Assembly (NCBI GenBank): GCA_009760885.1
Contig: CM019716.1
Span: forward strand, 14,151,702-14,215,701
Direction: 5' to 3'
Length of the DNA: 64,000 nt
DNA from: Achatina immaculata
Taxonomy: Eukaryota > Mollusca > Gastropoda > Stylommatophora > Achatinidae
Part shown: in pieces, positions 1 to 10,139 of the stretch
Layout of the letters: every line of letters begins with the position of its first letter
How positions within the stretch are numbered: position 1 is the first letter of the stretch
Translations under genes and position numbers: made by a program
Notes under the pieces: model-generated
Database searches by the model: none
Told to the model about the DNA's origin: nothing
Seen by the model: the letters and a program-made list of their open reading frames with translations, nothing else

Positions 1-239
1 AGATTTTATTACAGTTCTATGTCTTTTTTTTTCCCTGCCTTAATGCCAATTCTTTGACTTTTTGTCCAGCATTTGCAGTGTTATCTTCTGTAATCTGTTT
101 CTTTGTTTAAAATTATACAAAACATATTGCTGGTGGGTTTTTTTTTTCTTATTTTTAGCAGAAATTGCATTTAAATGATTTTAAAAGATAGTGAAAGTAA
201 TATTTAAGATGAAGTTTGAGCATGGATTTTATTTCTCAG

Positions 240-393
240 GCCTGCTGTACTGGAGCATATGCCATTGATAGAGGCACATCCACACAGCCTGGAAGACAGT
301 TACGGAGATACATCAGACCTGAACCTGCTGGCGGATCCAGTCTCCAGAACCAGTTTACCCAACCTGGTTACCTCCCCCACACAGCCAACTGAA
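240..393 (+). CDS. AP1G1: AP1G1 exon a: trunk end and proximal hinge
   Basis: The acceptor is TTTCTCAG ending at 239 and the donor GTGAGT starts at 394. The first base completes a codon from the preceding exon, and the reading then gives PAVLEHMPLIEA, which corresponds to the LLERMPVMEK stretch that closes the trunk in vertebrate gamma-1. The rest is a low-complexity Ser/Thr/Pro hinge. The internal ATG at 259 is not a start codon; it is the Met of EHMPL. Confidence 0.9.
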
Positions 394-3300
394 GTGAGTG
401 TGTGCTTGTCTGCTCTCTGTGGTATTTGTAAAGAGAAAACTTGTAAAGCCAGGGATCAGAAAAGTCAAGTGGTATTTGTTACTAAGTAAGAGTGATAAGT
501 TAACCTTCTAAACATGTATAAGTATCATAGTTTTTTGTTTTTTTTTTGTTAATTTGCTCAGCCCATCAGATTAAGAAATGGAAGAAAAGTAAAGTAAAGG
601 TAACCCTGTCATGCCTTAGAGACACATAGGGATATGGTGTTAGTGCCCATATTTTCCTTGGCCTGTCAGCACACTAGAGGGTGATATGGTCAGTATCACG
701 CCTGGCCGCCTTTCCTTCCCCAACACCAGAAGAAGTTGGGTACCCATTTCTACAGCTGGGTGGCTGGGGTGCCTCCGGCCAGATTTGAACCCCCCGACCT
801 TTGCCATGAGAGCCCAGTGCACTAACCACTTCACCACTCAGACACCCAAGAGATGGAAGCATCCTTAAAAATATTGTGTGAACAGCTAGTGTACGGCAAA
901 GGTAGTTGGAAACTTACAATTGTCTCTCAGATGAACAAGATTAGATGGCAAGGGACATAGATCCAAAATTGCAGAATTTGTTGTGGACCATTCCAAAATG
1001 GAAATTCACCCTGAACTCATCTGTATTGTCTGTGCCCAGTGCGTTAGAACTAGTTTAAGTTTCTTGGGTTTGGTTTATTGTGAATGGACTTACAAATTCT
1101 TATTGTGCTGCGTTATACCCCACGAGTTAGTTCTGACCATGGGACGAGACAGTTTTGAAGCTAGAAAAAAAGCACTCATTATAGTACCTACCCACTAAGC
1201 TTCACCCCTTCTTAATTTTCAGACCTCCTCACAGCATCACTTTGCAGCATCTCTTCCCCAATCATCTATTTCAACTTCTGGCTAGGTCAGCATTGTATCA
1301 CTCTCTCTCCCCTCCCTGGTTCCCCATCCACCACCCCCAGTTACAATCCACCGACCACATATTGCAAGTCTCTATTTAAACAGTCTCCATGTTCTACTAA
1401 ATCCATTCCTGACACACACCGCCGGACAAGTCACACCTTACAATTTACAGCTAAGTACTCTTTAATTTTTTTTTTTTTAATACTGTTCATGTGAATCTAT
1501 ACTTTATCTCCTCTCTCTATTTCTTCTTCGTCCTGTATGTTTTTTGTATGATTAAGGCTGACGCCGAAACGTCACAACTTTGTAGTCGTTAAGTAATGAA
1601 GCTGTTCCTACATTTTTTCCTAGTTTATGCTTCCTGTGTTCTGCGTCTGCCCTCTCTGTCTTTTTTTTTTTTTTTTTCCTCAACATTAGTCCCTGCAGAT
1701 TCTGAAGTTTCTGTCCATCCTTTCCCAGCTGATGTCCCAGCATGCAACTCCACTGTTCGGAATTGGCAGCATAGTACCCAGCCTATATGTTATATCTGTC
1801 CAACACCTTTATGCCTCATGTATACATGAACTTCTGTAGTGGACACCCAGTTGTTCTTTATTTTTGTTTTAACCACTTGTCTGTATACATCTCTTACAGT
1901 GCACTTATCATCTCTTGGGTGGTCGTGGTTAAGTCGGTGATGCCTATACTGCCTCGTCATGTACTTTTATTTATTGTCAGTTATGAGACCTGAATGTGTA
2001 ATTGTTCCGCATCCTCAGTGAGGAGAATATTTGAGTACACTTTAAAAGAGGCAGGAGATGTTGAGAGAACACAGAGTATGTCACAGTATTTAATGTTTTG
2101 AAACAGAGCTGAAAACCTTAATTGGACTTAATTTCAGAATGGGGACATCTTGGACATTTTATCCAATGGCTCTGTCAATTCACCGGCACCACACTCTGAC
2201 AGAAGTGGAGGATTAGGTGGTGGGGCTTCAGATTTGCTAGATCTTCTTGGAGACCTGGGCTCCGATGTGCCTCCTACAAATAACAATACAGGTGGGATTT
2301 CTGTTTTTTTTTTTTTTTAAGAACAACAGAGAGGATATTGAGCAATAGAGGGCTCACCTGGGCAAGAGCAGGAAAAAAAAAGGAAAAAGATAGGCATTTG
2401 TGGAAAACCCTTGCGGAAGTCCCATGTGCCCTAGGCACTTAAGGTTCAGAGAGAGAGAGAGAGCATATACTTTGCTAACTCACATATAAATATGAGGACG
2501 AGATATTTTCCAAGGATTAAAATTGCTTCTTTATTAATAAAATATCATTCGAAGGACATGGGTTTCTGAGACAAGTTAAATGCAGTAATATCATAAATGG
2601 TGATGTGAAATCATCTTGTTTTAAATCTTCCAGCAAATGCAAGTTGTTCTTTGCCACTAACACCATGGTGGTGGTGAAGCTCAGGCATTGTGTTCTTCTT
2701 TGGAGAATGGATAGCAGTAACAAGCTTGAAGACCTGGACTGGACCCAGAAAACAGCTTCTGGGCATACTCTACCACCAAGAGGAGCTTATTGAATCATGC
2801 TCCTTTAGCCCATTCAGAAGCCAAATGTGAACCTGTTACATGGAGTGCCATGAGTATATGGGGGAAAGTCTTTGCCAACTTTGGTTTGCTGATCCATTTT
2901 GTCATCTTGCATAGTCATCTTTGCTCATGTATATGATGTGATTCATTTGTCAGTTCGGGGGGAGGGGGATATTTAACACTCATAAACAGTAATATCATAA
3001 ACAATTTCATTTCAGTCCTGTCGCCAGCCAATAACAACTTGCTGGATGGCTTCATTCAACCTGCAGCTCAGACTAACAACATGGTGAATGGTACCTCATG
3101 TACGTAACAATTTCTGGTTATCATTCGTTTTCTCTTTTTGATGTTAGCTTACACTGGTGATGTAACACAGAAAGGAAATCTTACATCCTTCCCGTGCCGT
3201 TAAATGTCACATAAGGCTAGCATGGTAGTTTGCCAAGTTTTCCTGTTTTTGCCAAGCTTTTCAACCTCATCAAGGTATTTTATGTCTGCTAATTTGGCCT

Positions 3301-6300
3301 CTTTTAACAGTGTCCTCTTTAGAGTTTCACATAATCGACCTTTTTTTCCTCGGCCTGTTGTGTTCCACTTGATAGCTTGTTTTGAAATTCTCTGTTTCTT
3401 CTCAACATATGACCAGAAAGGAGATATGGGAGTATAAATACATAGAATTATTTTCATACAGTTTAATGAAAGGAGTTACAAAACAGTGACTTATTGCAAG
3501 CTGGGGGTTCTTTTACAGTCCGTCTTCTCCAGGAAGATGGTACAGAATGATGATTATGATTTAATTTATTTCATCAGTATGTATAAATGTTACAAAAAAA
3601 CAATTATAAATTCTCACTCACAGATAGGCTTCTTCCATGTTTGAGTATTGGTTGGTTATGCTATATCAGCAGCCCCGTCATCCCGATGGTGACTGCTATC
3701 TTCTCCAGGCTATAGTGGGAGCCCCATAGCTTTTCTTTCAGATCCTCTCCTTCAGGCCAGTCAGTGCTTGGAGGTTTTTGAGTAGGTTGGACAGGTCTGC
3801 AGGATATGTTCTGGTGTCTGAATATCAAAGCCAAAGGGACATATTTTTGTAGCACAAGCGTACATTTTGATAGAACTTTCACATGCCATTATTCTTTTAA
3901 AAAAAAAAAAAGACTCATTGAACATATTGATCAGTACATACCAGCACCACCTTACACGCAGCAGTGTGTTCATACACCCACCCAAAAAAAAAAAAAAACA
4001 AACTGTCATAAAATTTGTATGAAATGAATTCTGTTTTTACAAGAACAGAAAAATATCATCTTTTGATCAGTCCTGAAAAGCAAAGGCAGGACCTGTACCA
4101 AAACAATAATTATTTCAGCTTTCATAAAAAAAAACTACGTTGAAAATGTGAATAAAAATTTGGTCCTGTCATTCCATAAAGACACTTAAAAATATGGTTT
4201 GGTGGCCATATTTTCCTTGACCTCCGTGTAGTCAGCGCTGCACCTGACCACCTTTTCCTTGTCAGCTTTAGAAGGAGCCAAGTACCTGTTTTTTACATCA
4301 AGATGTTTAGTGAGTCTCCAGCCGGACCTGAACCGGTGATCTTCTGTGTGAGAGACAAGTGCACTTACCATATTGTCACTTGGGTGTAAAAAGAAAAAAT
4401 GTGAATTAAAAAATAACAGTTTTGCTTTGTGCTGGAATTGTTATCAGACACCAGTTTTTAATTTGTGCCAGTGCAGGCTGAAACTGAAATACTGTGCCAG
4501 CAGCAAGAAAACAGGGCACACATAATGACCTCAACAGTTTTTCATGGGTTTTTTTTCTGCTTGATCTGATGCATGGTGTATATATCTTTTTTTGTTTTAC
4601 ATAAATGTATTTTGTTCCCTAACATTCAGACAGCCGCATCATATAAGATTGCATGCCTTATATTCAGTCAGTCATTTGCATGTCCCTTGCGGAACTTTGC
4701 CTCCCTAACAGCTCTCCTGTAGGCCTTATATTACAAGTAGATATTGTCCTATTTCAGAACCTGGACATCTGACACTTCTGTCTATCAAAAAGAGTTGAAA
4801 GCTTTACACTTCTGAGGGAAGGAAACTCTAGGCTTAAAAAATTTCCTGAAATATGAAGCGATATCTATTTTTAGCTATTAATATCTCTCTCTCTCTCTCT
4901 CTCTCTGAATCTTAAGTGCCCAGGGCACATAGGGCTTCTGCAATGGTTTTCCACAAATGCCTGTCCTTTTCCTTTTTTTCTGCTCTTGCCCAGATGAGCC
5001 CTCTATTGCTCAACATCCTCTCTGTTGTTCTTCTCCATGTCTCTTTTGGTCTGCCTTTACTTGTCTTCCCCTGTGATGTCCATCTTAGTGCTATTTTTGG
5101 CAAGCTGTTAATTAATTTTTAGCTATTAATGGTAGTTTACAAATTTCTAAACAGTGTAACAATGTGTAGTGGCACTTAATTTTTAATATTTTAAAAACGG
5201 CCAATGGTAGGCTAAAAGTAGAGTTAAATGTGACTCCCTGGATCAGATCCTCTGTCATAAAATTACAGTTTTATTCCAGTTTAATTAAATGTAGTTTGTG
5301 TTACCCATACTTTCTGCAGCGTTACCTGTGGTGACAGCTTTCAACAAGAATGGCCTTGTGATAGAGTTCATTTGTCAGAGAGCCAACAGTGACGCCACAA
5401 AAACTGTGATTAACATGAAAGCCACCAACTCTTCTCCATTCCCTATGCTAGATTTTGTCTTTCAGGCCGCAGTGCCAAAGGTAAACTGGCAGGGGTGAAG
5501 TAAATCTGTGCTTGTTAAATTTTTGCATGTCAGACTGGGTCGTGTGGTTTACTTTTTACTATGTATAGCTGTAGGTAAGAAACACATGCATGACACTGTC
5601 ATATCACTGAAAGATAGAGAAAAAAAACAAACCTATCAGTGAATGTTGGAGGGGGGGGGGGGGTGTACATAAATGTCAATTCATTTCAACAAATCACCAA
5701 AAAAAAAAAAACAAACAAAGCTTTGGGCAAACTTTGTACCTTGAATGAACCCCTACTAGGGGTATCTGTGCTAGAGCTAAGGAGCAAAGATGACTGTGGC
5801 AGAATGGCAGAGTAAAGATGACTGTTAGAATGATGGGGTGAAAATGGGTGTCTTAGAGAAGTGAAATGAACATAACTATGCAAATGGGACAAAGATAGTG
5901 TGCTAGAATGATGGCATGTTTCTCAGAGCCAGTGAACCAAAGCTGGCTAAGTCTTCTTCCTACATCTCCATGTGCTCCTAATAACAGGCCAGTGTTCTCC
6001 ATCAGCCTGGCCAATAAGAATAGAACTCCCTGTGGTGATGGAGCTTGCTGAGAGGCAGGTCCACTCTGGATCTTCAAGCATGCTGCCATAATCCACTTCC
6101 CGTCTAGCGTAATGCCTGTTTTAGCACCCTCACTGCATCAGCTGCAGAGAACAATAGTGTGCAGCTCAAAGGAGATTAGAAGAGAAGAAGAAGAGTTATC
6201 ACATGTCAGTCAGTCATTCATTATTTAGTCTTCAGTATATGAGCGTAAATCAGTCAGCGTAAATTTGTTATAAAAAAAAAAAAAAAGCTTTTTATTACAT

Positions 6301-8454
6301 TATTTTTGAGTGTGGGATGGCCAGTCTGGTTTCTCGGGATAGAGGGATCGAGTTCTACTCTGGCTTCATTGCATCCCAGTCTACCAGTGGGAAAAGAAAA
6401 AAGGTACCTGAACATAGAAAATAGGCTGAACACAAGAGAACACTGGGCACACAGCTGTCACTGTATGAAGGGAAAACAGAATATTCCCATGTGAAGATTA
6501 ATATCATATTACAGGATTACAACTGAGTTAAAATTAGGCAAACAGCTTTGGTCATCATATTTTAGTGCGTATATTTGCATGAACAGGAAACAGTGAAAGA
6601 CATTTATGAGGTGAACAGATTGTACAGGAGAATAAATGTGAAACTTTAAGATGTTTATGTTATGTGAGAATAAATGTGAGACTAAGATGTTGATGTGTTA
6701 TGTGAGAATAAATGTGAGACTAAGATGTTGATGTGTTATGTGAGAATAAATGTGAGACTAAGATGTTGATATGTTATGATTCCTCAGTCATTCCAGTTAA
6801 ACCTCCAGTCCCCCTCAGGAAACAGCATCCCCCCTGTAAACTCTGGCAGTATCACTCAAGTTATACAGCTCAGTAATCCACAAAAGGTAAGTGAATAATC
6901 CGCAGAAGGTAAACCTCAGTAATTCACAGAAGGCAAGTCTCAGAAATCCATAGAAGATAAGTCTCTGTAACTATAGAAAGGAAGTTGTAGTAAGCCACAG
7001 AAGGTAAATAATCAACAGCCTCAGTAATCCACAGAAAAAGTCTTTATGACCAGTCAATGTTTATTCCGAGTCAGTTCCTGAACTGTGTAGAGCAAAATAG
7101 AATTTGTCATTCTGTACTTGAGCATATTTCTGTAGGAGACACTGCAATCAGTCTTACATCCTTCCCGTGCTGTTAAACGTCACATAGTGCTCACATAGTT
7201 GTTTGTCAAGTTTTCCCGTTCTCTGCAAGTCTTTCAACTTCATCAAGGGAAGTTATGCCCACTAAACTGGCTTCTCTTAACAATGTCCTCATTAGAGTTT
7301 CACGTGGTCAACCTCTTTTTCTTTGGCCTGTTGTGCTCCACTTGATAGCTTGTTTTGGTATTCTATGATTGTTTCTTCTCACCACATGGCCTACATATGT
7401 CCGTCTTCTTTTTCTGATCACCCATGAGACAGGTTGTTGTTTGCTCATCTGCCTTATCTCTGCGTTCTTGAATTCGTTCCACTTTATACCAAGTATTTTC
7501 CTTAGGCATTTGTTTTCATAAGAGTCTAATTTCTTGTCTATTTCTTTAGTTGATTTCCAGCTTTCGCATGCATAAATGAGGGCGGATATCACTTTTGAAT
7601 TGAATAATCTTAACTTGGTTTTTGTGCTTATAACTTTTGAATTCCATATGTTCTCAAGATTTTTGAAGGACAGTGCTGCTTTTGCAATTCTAACTTCCTT
7701 TCTGGTGTCACCATCCTGGTCTACGTAGCTGCCAAGGTATGCAAATTGGTTTACTTCATCAATAGCTGTTCCTTCTGCGTATATTTTTCCTTCTTGATTA
7801 ATGAGAAATTTCATTATTTTTGTTTTGTCTTTGTCAATTTCAAGACTTATTTTGCTAGCCAAGGAAGACAGGGAATCTGTTTTTTTCCTGCATTGATTTC
7901 ACATTGTCACTGATAAGAGTTATGTCGTCTGAAAAATTAAGATCTTCTATTTCATGTTATCTCTCTCTCTCTCTCTGTGTGTGTGTGTGCGGGGGTGTGG
8001 GTGGGTGGGTGAGTGAGTGTGTGTGTGTGGATGGGTGAGTGAGTGAGTGAGGGTGGGGGGGTGAGTGAGTGAGTGTGTGTGGGTGGGTGAGTGAGGATGG
8101 GTGGGTGAGTGAGTGAGTACTAATTTGGCCACATTTGTCCACCAGTCACTGAGCAGGAACAAATGTATAATGGTCTAAGGAGAAAAATTATTGATGTTTT
8201 GGTATTAAAAAGATTATCCTGTCATGCCTTAGAGGCACATAGGGATATGGTGTTAGTGCCCATAGCTTTGGTATTAGAGATTATTGAGTGGGTGGGGGGG
8301 GGGGGAATTTGTTCTCTGTGTCAGTTTTATTTGCTGTTTTTCTTCCTCCCAGCAACCCATTCGCATGCGTTTGAAAATCAGCTATACACAGAACGGCAGT
8401 GCCATCAACGAGTTGGGTGAAGTTAGCACATTCCCACCAGAGCTTTGGCAATAA
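240..8454 (+). CDS. AP1G1: AP-1 complex subunit gamma (C-terminal half, six exons)
   Basis: Coding exons join(240..393, 2138..2291, 3016..3099, 5320..5480, 6788..6886, 8353..8454). Every intron is GT-AG, and the phases are consistent through to a TAA stop. The product is the large gamma subunit of the AP-1 adaptor, which links cargo and clathrin at the trans-Golgi network and endosomes. The 250 complete residues visible are the tail end of the trunk, the flexible hinge with a DLLDLLGDL clathrin-box-like motif and an NNLLDGFIQ motif, and an entire gamma-ear of about 119 residues ending in FPPELWQ (FPPQSWQ in the human protein as I recall it). The ear's basic Arg-X-Arg-X-Lys patch (RMRLK), which binds accessory proteins such as gamma-synergin and rabaptin-5 in known gamma-ears, is preserved. 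The trunk lies upstream of the window. Gamma-1 versus gamma-2 cannot be an issue if this is a single-copy invertebrate gene, but I did not test that. Confidence 0.93.
394..2137 (+). other. AP1G1 intron with SINE and unclassified sequence
   Basis: A 1.7 kb intron. It contains one tRNA-derived SINE (588-851). The remainder is AT-rich, with poly-T tracts and a pyrimidine-rich block at 1200-1560. Short open frames here (for example 983-1198 and 1596-1829) show no recognisable protein and are best treated as chance. Confidence 0.7.
588..851 (-). mobile_element. tRNA-derived SINE, family 1, near full length
   Basis: Reading the minus strand, the tRNA-like head is at the right. An A-box-like GTGGTTAGTGC lies around 820 and a B-box GGTTCAAATC around 786, followed by a body, and the element closes with an AAAGGTAA-type tail at 588-602. 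A 7-bp ATGGAAG occurs at both edges and may be the target duplication. The same body recurs at 4165, 8213, 25649, 28297, 29798, 37275, 38974 and 62586, which proves it is a dispersed repeat. Confidence 0.8.
2138..2291 (+). CDS. AP1G1: AP1G1 exon b: clathrin-binding hinge
   Basis: The acceptor TTTCAG ends at 2137 and the donor GTGGGA starts at 2292. The exon encodes NGDILDILSNGSVNSP, then a Gly-rich linker and SDLLDLLGDLGSD. The acidic leucine-rich motif matches the clathrin-box-like LLDLLG motifs of known gamma hinges. The exon ends one base into a Val codon completed by the next exon. Confidence 0.92.
2309..2464 (+). mobile_element. LINE family D 3'-end fragment in AP1G1 intron
   Basis: Matches the C-terminal coding end of the LINE copies at 4884-5108 and 50523-51215: an RTTERM-like reading, an SNRGLTWARA-like stretch, then the final LCAL, closing in a GA-dinucleotide tract. 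It carries frame-breaking changes and is only the last ~150 bases, so it is a 5'-truncated dead copy. Confidence 0.65.
3016..3099 (+). CDS. AP1G1: AP1G1 exon c: distal hinge
   Basis: An 84-base exon between TTTCAG (ending at 3015) and donor GTACGT (from 3100). It encodes LSPANNNLLDGFIQPAAQ followed by an Asn-rich linker. LLDGF corresponds to the LLDGL motif in vertebrate gamma-1. Its length is a multiple of three and the flanking phases match, so skipping it would keep the frame; it could be an alternatively used hinge exon, but nothing here shows that it is. Confidence 0.88.
3178..3455 (-). mobile_element. LINE family A 3'-end fragment
   Basis: The minus-strand reading gives KQAIKWNTTGRGKKG, then LKRTLLKEAKLADIKYLDEV and ends CDI-stop. 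The same C-terminus occurs at 7150-7920 and 36745-37272, including the shared terminal sequence around ACGGGAAGGATGTAAG. It is the end of a non-LTR retrotransposon reverse-transcriptase ORF, lying in the AP1G1 intron opposite to transcription. Confidence 0.7.
3540..4010 (-). mobile_element. LINE family H C-terminal fragment with TEH...C motif
   Basis: The minus strand encodes, across a frame change, CPFGFDIQTPEHILQTCPTY and further on EKLWGSHYSLEKIAVTIGMTGLLI-stop. The C..C...T.EH.L..CP pattern followed by a WGS...L..TA.FI..TGL.I tail is typical of the extreme C-terminus of Jockey/CR1-type retrotransposon polyproteins. Only this end remains and it is interrupted by A-rich stretches. Confidence 0.6.
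4165..4386 (-). mobile_element. tRNA-derived SINE, family 1, diverged copy
   Basis: Aligns by eye with the SINE at 588-851: the CCATATTTTCCTTGACC body and, at the right, a B-box-like antisense stretch around GGACCTGAACCGG and a diverged head. It is more degraded than the other copies, suggesting an older insertion. Confidence 0.6.
4660..4725 (-). mobile_element. LINE family B extreme 3' end
   Basis: The minus strand reads AYRRAVREAKFRKGHAND-stop followed by a (TGAC)n-type tail. This conserved C-terminal peptide recurs at 43290, 57803, 63530 and, nested, at 36919 and 38617, so this is a heavily 5'-truncated insertion. Confidence 0.65.
4884..5108 (-). mobile_element. LINE family D C-terminal fragment with GA tail
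   Basis: A 63-codon minus-strand frame (5103 to 4912) contains KGRPKETWRRTTERMLSNRG and ends LWKTIAEALCALGT-stop. This is the usual GRP..TW.R....E basic C-terminus of non-LTR retrotransposon ORF2. A GA repeat follows the stop (CT at 4884-4905 on +). Confidence 0.7.
5320..5480 (+). CDS. AP1G1: AP1G1 exon d: gamma-ear, first half
   Basis: The acceptor TTCTGCAG ends at 5319 and the donor GTAAAC starts at 5481. The exon encodes the start of the immunoglobulin-like gamma-adaptin ear: LPVVTAFNKNGLVIEF near the N-end and DFVFQAAVPK at the C-end, the latter a near-invariant segment of gamma and GGA ears. Confidence 0.95.
6640..6780. repeat. Minisatellite, ~37-bp unit, about 3-4 copies
   Basis: The block GTGAGAATAAATGTGAGACT with TAAGATGTTGATGTGTTAT repeats in direct orientation immediately before the acceptor of AP1G1 exon e (6788). 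The spacing to the acceptor is so short that the array may include the branch-point region. Confidence 0.8.
6788..6886 (+). CDS. AP1G1: AP1G1 exon e: gamma-ear, middle
   Basis: A 99-base exon between TCCTCAG (ending at 6787) and donor GTAAGT (from 6887). It encodes SFQLNLQSPSGNSIPP and then ITQVIQLSNPQK, matching the FQL..L.P.S...P and ITQV...NPQK signature of gamma-adaptin ears. Short imperfect repeats of the donor-proximal sequence continue into the intron (6890-7040) but are not coding. Confidence 0.95.
7150..7920 (-). mobile_element. LINE family A reverse-transcriptase C-terminal region
   Basis: A 184-codon minus-strand frame (7862 to 7308) runs from KTKIM through FAYLGSYVDQDG, KTKLRLFNSKVISALIYACE and LRKILGIKWNEF to GHVVRRNNHRIPKQAIKW. 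The FxYLGS, LI-YxxExW and GHxxRR series is the standard thumb/C-terminal region of non-LTR retrotransposon ORF2 proteins. The coding sense continues to the shared family end near 7165. The catalytic YxDD core is absent, so the copy is 5'-truncated. It lies in the last AP1G1 intron, antisense. Confidence 0.85.
7960..8128. repeat. CT/GT/GGGTGAGT microsatellite block
   Basis: A (CT)n run, then (GT)n, then interspersed GGGTGGGTGAGTGAGT units. Open frames rich in His/Thr/Ser/Pro on the minus strand (8162-7947) are products of this simple repeat and not genes. Confidence 0.9.
8213..8268 (-). mobile_element. SINE family 1, 3'-end fragment
   Basis: About 55 bases matching the tail-proximal body of the family 1 SINE (GTCATGCCTTAGAGGCACAT and GTGTTAGTGCCCATA). 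It lacks any tRNA-like head. It lies in the final AP1G1 intron, 85 bases from the last acceptor. Confidence 0.6.
8353..8454 (+). CDS. AP1G1: AP1G1 last exon: gamma-ear end and stop
   Basis: The acceptor TCCTCCCAG ends at 8352. The exon encodes QPIRMRLKISYTQNGSAINE and ends in FPPELWQ followed by TAA at 8452-8454. The RMRLK basic patch is the accessory-protein docking face of the ear. A possible donor (GTAAGT, 8478) lies just after the stop, so splicing within the 3' UTR is conceivable. Confidence 0.95.
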   Translation, partial: QPIRMRLKISYTQNGSAINELGEVSTFPPELWQ

Positions 8455-8689
8455 CAGCTTGTGTACACTTTAGTTTGGTAAGTGAATGTTTCCTGTATTA
8501 TTTATATATTTTTTTTCGCTTGATAATGTTTTTCATAATTTGGTTTGGGGAAGGGTGCTGAGTGAGCCCTTATGATAGTATCATAAAAGTCTGTTAGCAA
8601 GAGAAGCATAATAGGGTCTTGATCATCTGTGGTTCACTATAGCCCAGATAAGAATGGTACTTCAGTCACATTTTTAATATCAACTCTTA

Positions 8690-9050
8690 CGGTTTTTTCA
8701 GCTCGTATGTTACAGCTGTCTGTGTTACTGTATCATAACTCAGCTCTTATATCACAGCTGTCTCTGTTCCTGTAATTATAACTCAATGTGTATATCACAG
8801 TTGTCTGTTACTGTATTATAACTCAGCTCTTATATCACAGCTGTCTCTGTTCCTGTAATCATAACTAAATGTTTACAAGTATATCTCAATTGTCTCTGTT
8901 ACTGTATCATAACTCCGCTTTATATCACAACTGTCTCTATTTCTGTAACATAACTTTGCTGCTATGTCATAACTATCTCAGCATCAGTGTCTGATTTGCT
9001 TCTGTGTCATAACTATCTCAGTTCTTATAACTATCTCACTCTCAAGGTCT
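8690..9050. repeat. Degenerate tandem repeat, CAGCTGTCTCTGTT-like units
   Basis: Blocks of about 60 bases built from 'ATAACTCAGCTCTTATATCACAG' -like and 'CTGTCTCTGTTCCTGTAAT' -like halves follow one another six or so times with decreasing similarity. Traces reappear at 10050-10140. It lies 240 bases downstream of the AP1G1 stop. Confidence 0.7.
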
Positions 9051-9089
9051 CAACAGATGTAGGATATCATGTCCTTCCATAACCCTTGA

Positions 9090-10040
9090 GGCCTTATGCA
9101 TCTCTACAGGCCTGTCACTGAGCATCTCCAGTGTCAGGATACCAGACTATCAAAAATGTTTTCCCTCTGTCTCTTCTACCTTCAATCTTCCCTGTTGCCA
9201 TTTGGTGCTCTAGTCCACCTTTCCTCCAAATCATCATCATCAGGTGCCATGCTGACTGGTGTTGGCTGTTAGGCTTCTCCAGAGTACCTGATCCTTCCAT
9301 GCAGGCCATTAGCTCAGTTGGTGATCTCCTCTCACATCATCTTGTCAGACTGTGTCCAGTATCATTTCTGGCTCTTTTTCCCTCTATTTTTCCTGTTATA
9401 ATATTTTCAATGCCCCCTCTTCTCATTGCATGTCCTGTGAAAGTACATTGTCTCTCTCTCTCTCTCTCTCTTATTTTTTTTTACAAGATTTTTTTCTCTA
9501 TCTCCATCTCTTCTCAAACATTCTCTATTAGTTATTTTTGCTGTCCAGGGGATTCGCAACATTCTTCTAATAAACCACATTTCTGCTGCTTCCAATGACT
9601 TGTGTAGATCTGCCTATTGTCCATGAGTCATTTCCATATAACAAGATAGGTTCAATATAGCATTTTAGGACTCGTTTTCTAACATTCATTGATAAGGATG
9701 TGTTACATAATATTTTTCTCATTCTCTGAAATACAGTCTTTGCTTGGCCTATTCTGTTCTTAATTTCTGTTTTGCATTTCCCATCTGAAGCTATTACTGC
9801 CCCAAAGGTATTTGAATATACCTCACAAATTTAGATCACCATTTTCTGATCTTTGTTATAATTTTCCTTGTTTCTTGTGCCTCTTTCAGAACTTTTTCAT
9901 TTGATTTTCTCGCTGTCCATGGTACCTTCAGCTTTCTTCTTAAGAACCACATTTCAGCTGATTCCAGCCTACTTTATATCTCATTACTGACCATCCAGGC
10001 TTCGCATCCATAGAACAGAATTGGTTCATGAACACTGTAG
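9090..10040 (-). mobile_element. LINE family C fragments, 5'-truncated and nested
   Basis: The minus strand encodes MEAAEMWFIRRMLRIPWTAK (9595 downward) and then frame-broken pieces including TGKIEGRR and the end LMACMEGSGTLEKPNSQHQS; an ATC run at 9231-9242 marks the GAT-type tail. The same protein is better preserved at 56341-56754. A second, related piece (about 9880-10030) repeats the RMLRI-like region, so at least two degraded insertions are stacked here. Confidence 0.7.
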
Positions 10041-10139
10041 CATTCTCTTCATAACTATATCTGCTTCTGTATCATAACTGTCTTCACTCTTGTACCAAAA
10101 CTATCCTTCCTGCTATATTATAACTGTCTCAGCTCCCGT

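Noticed and set aside
259..489. Stand-alone 76-codon ORF starting at 259
   Set aside because: It is the AP1G1 exon reading into the intron; the ATG is internal and coding ends at the donor at 394.
588..851. Genuine tRNA gene (A and B boxes visible)
   Set aside because: The tRNA-like head cannot form a clear acceptor stem with its body, and the same sequence recurs as a dispersed SINE.
1557..1575. Hammerhead-ribozyme-like core (CTGACG...GAAAC)
   Set aside because: The CUGANGA box is not complete (CTGACGC) and there is no room for stem II before CGAAAC.
6300..6500. Possible further tRNA-derived SINE (GGGATCGAGTTCTACTC as a B-box)
   Set aside because: Only a weak B-box-like match; no second copy seen in the window and no tail or target duplication.
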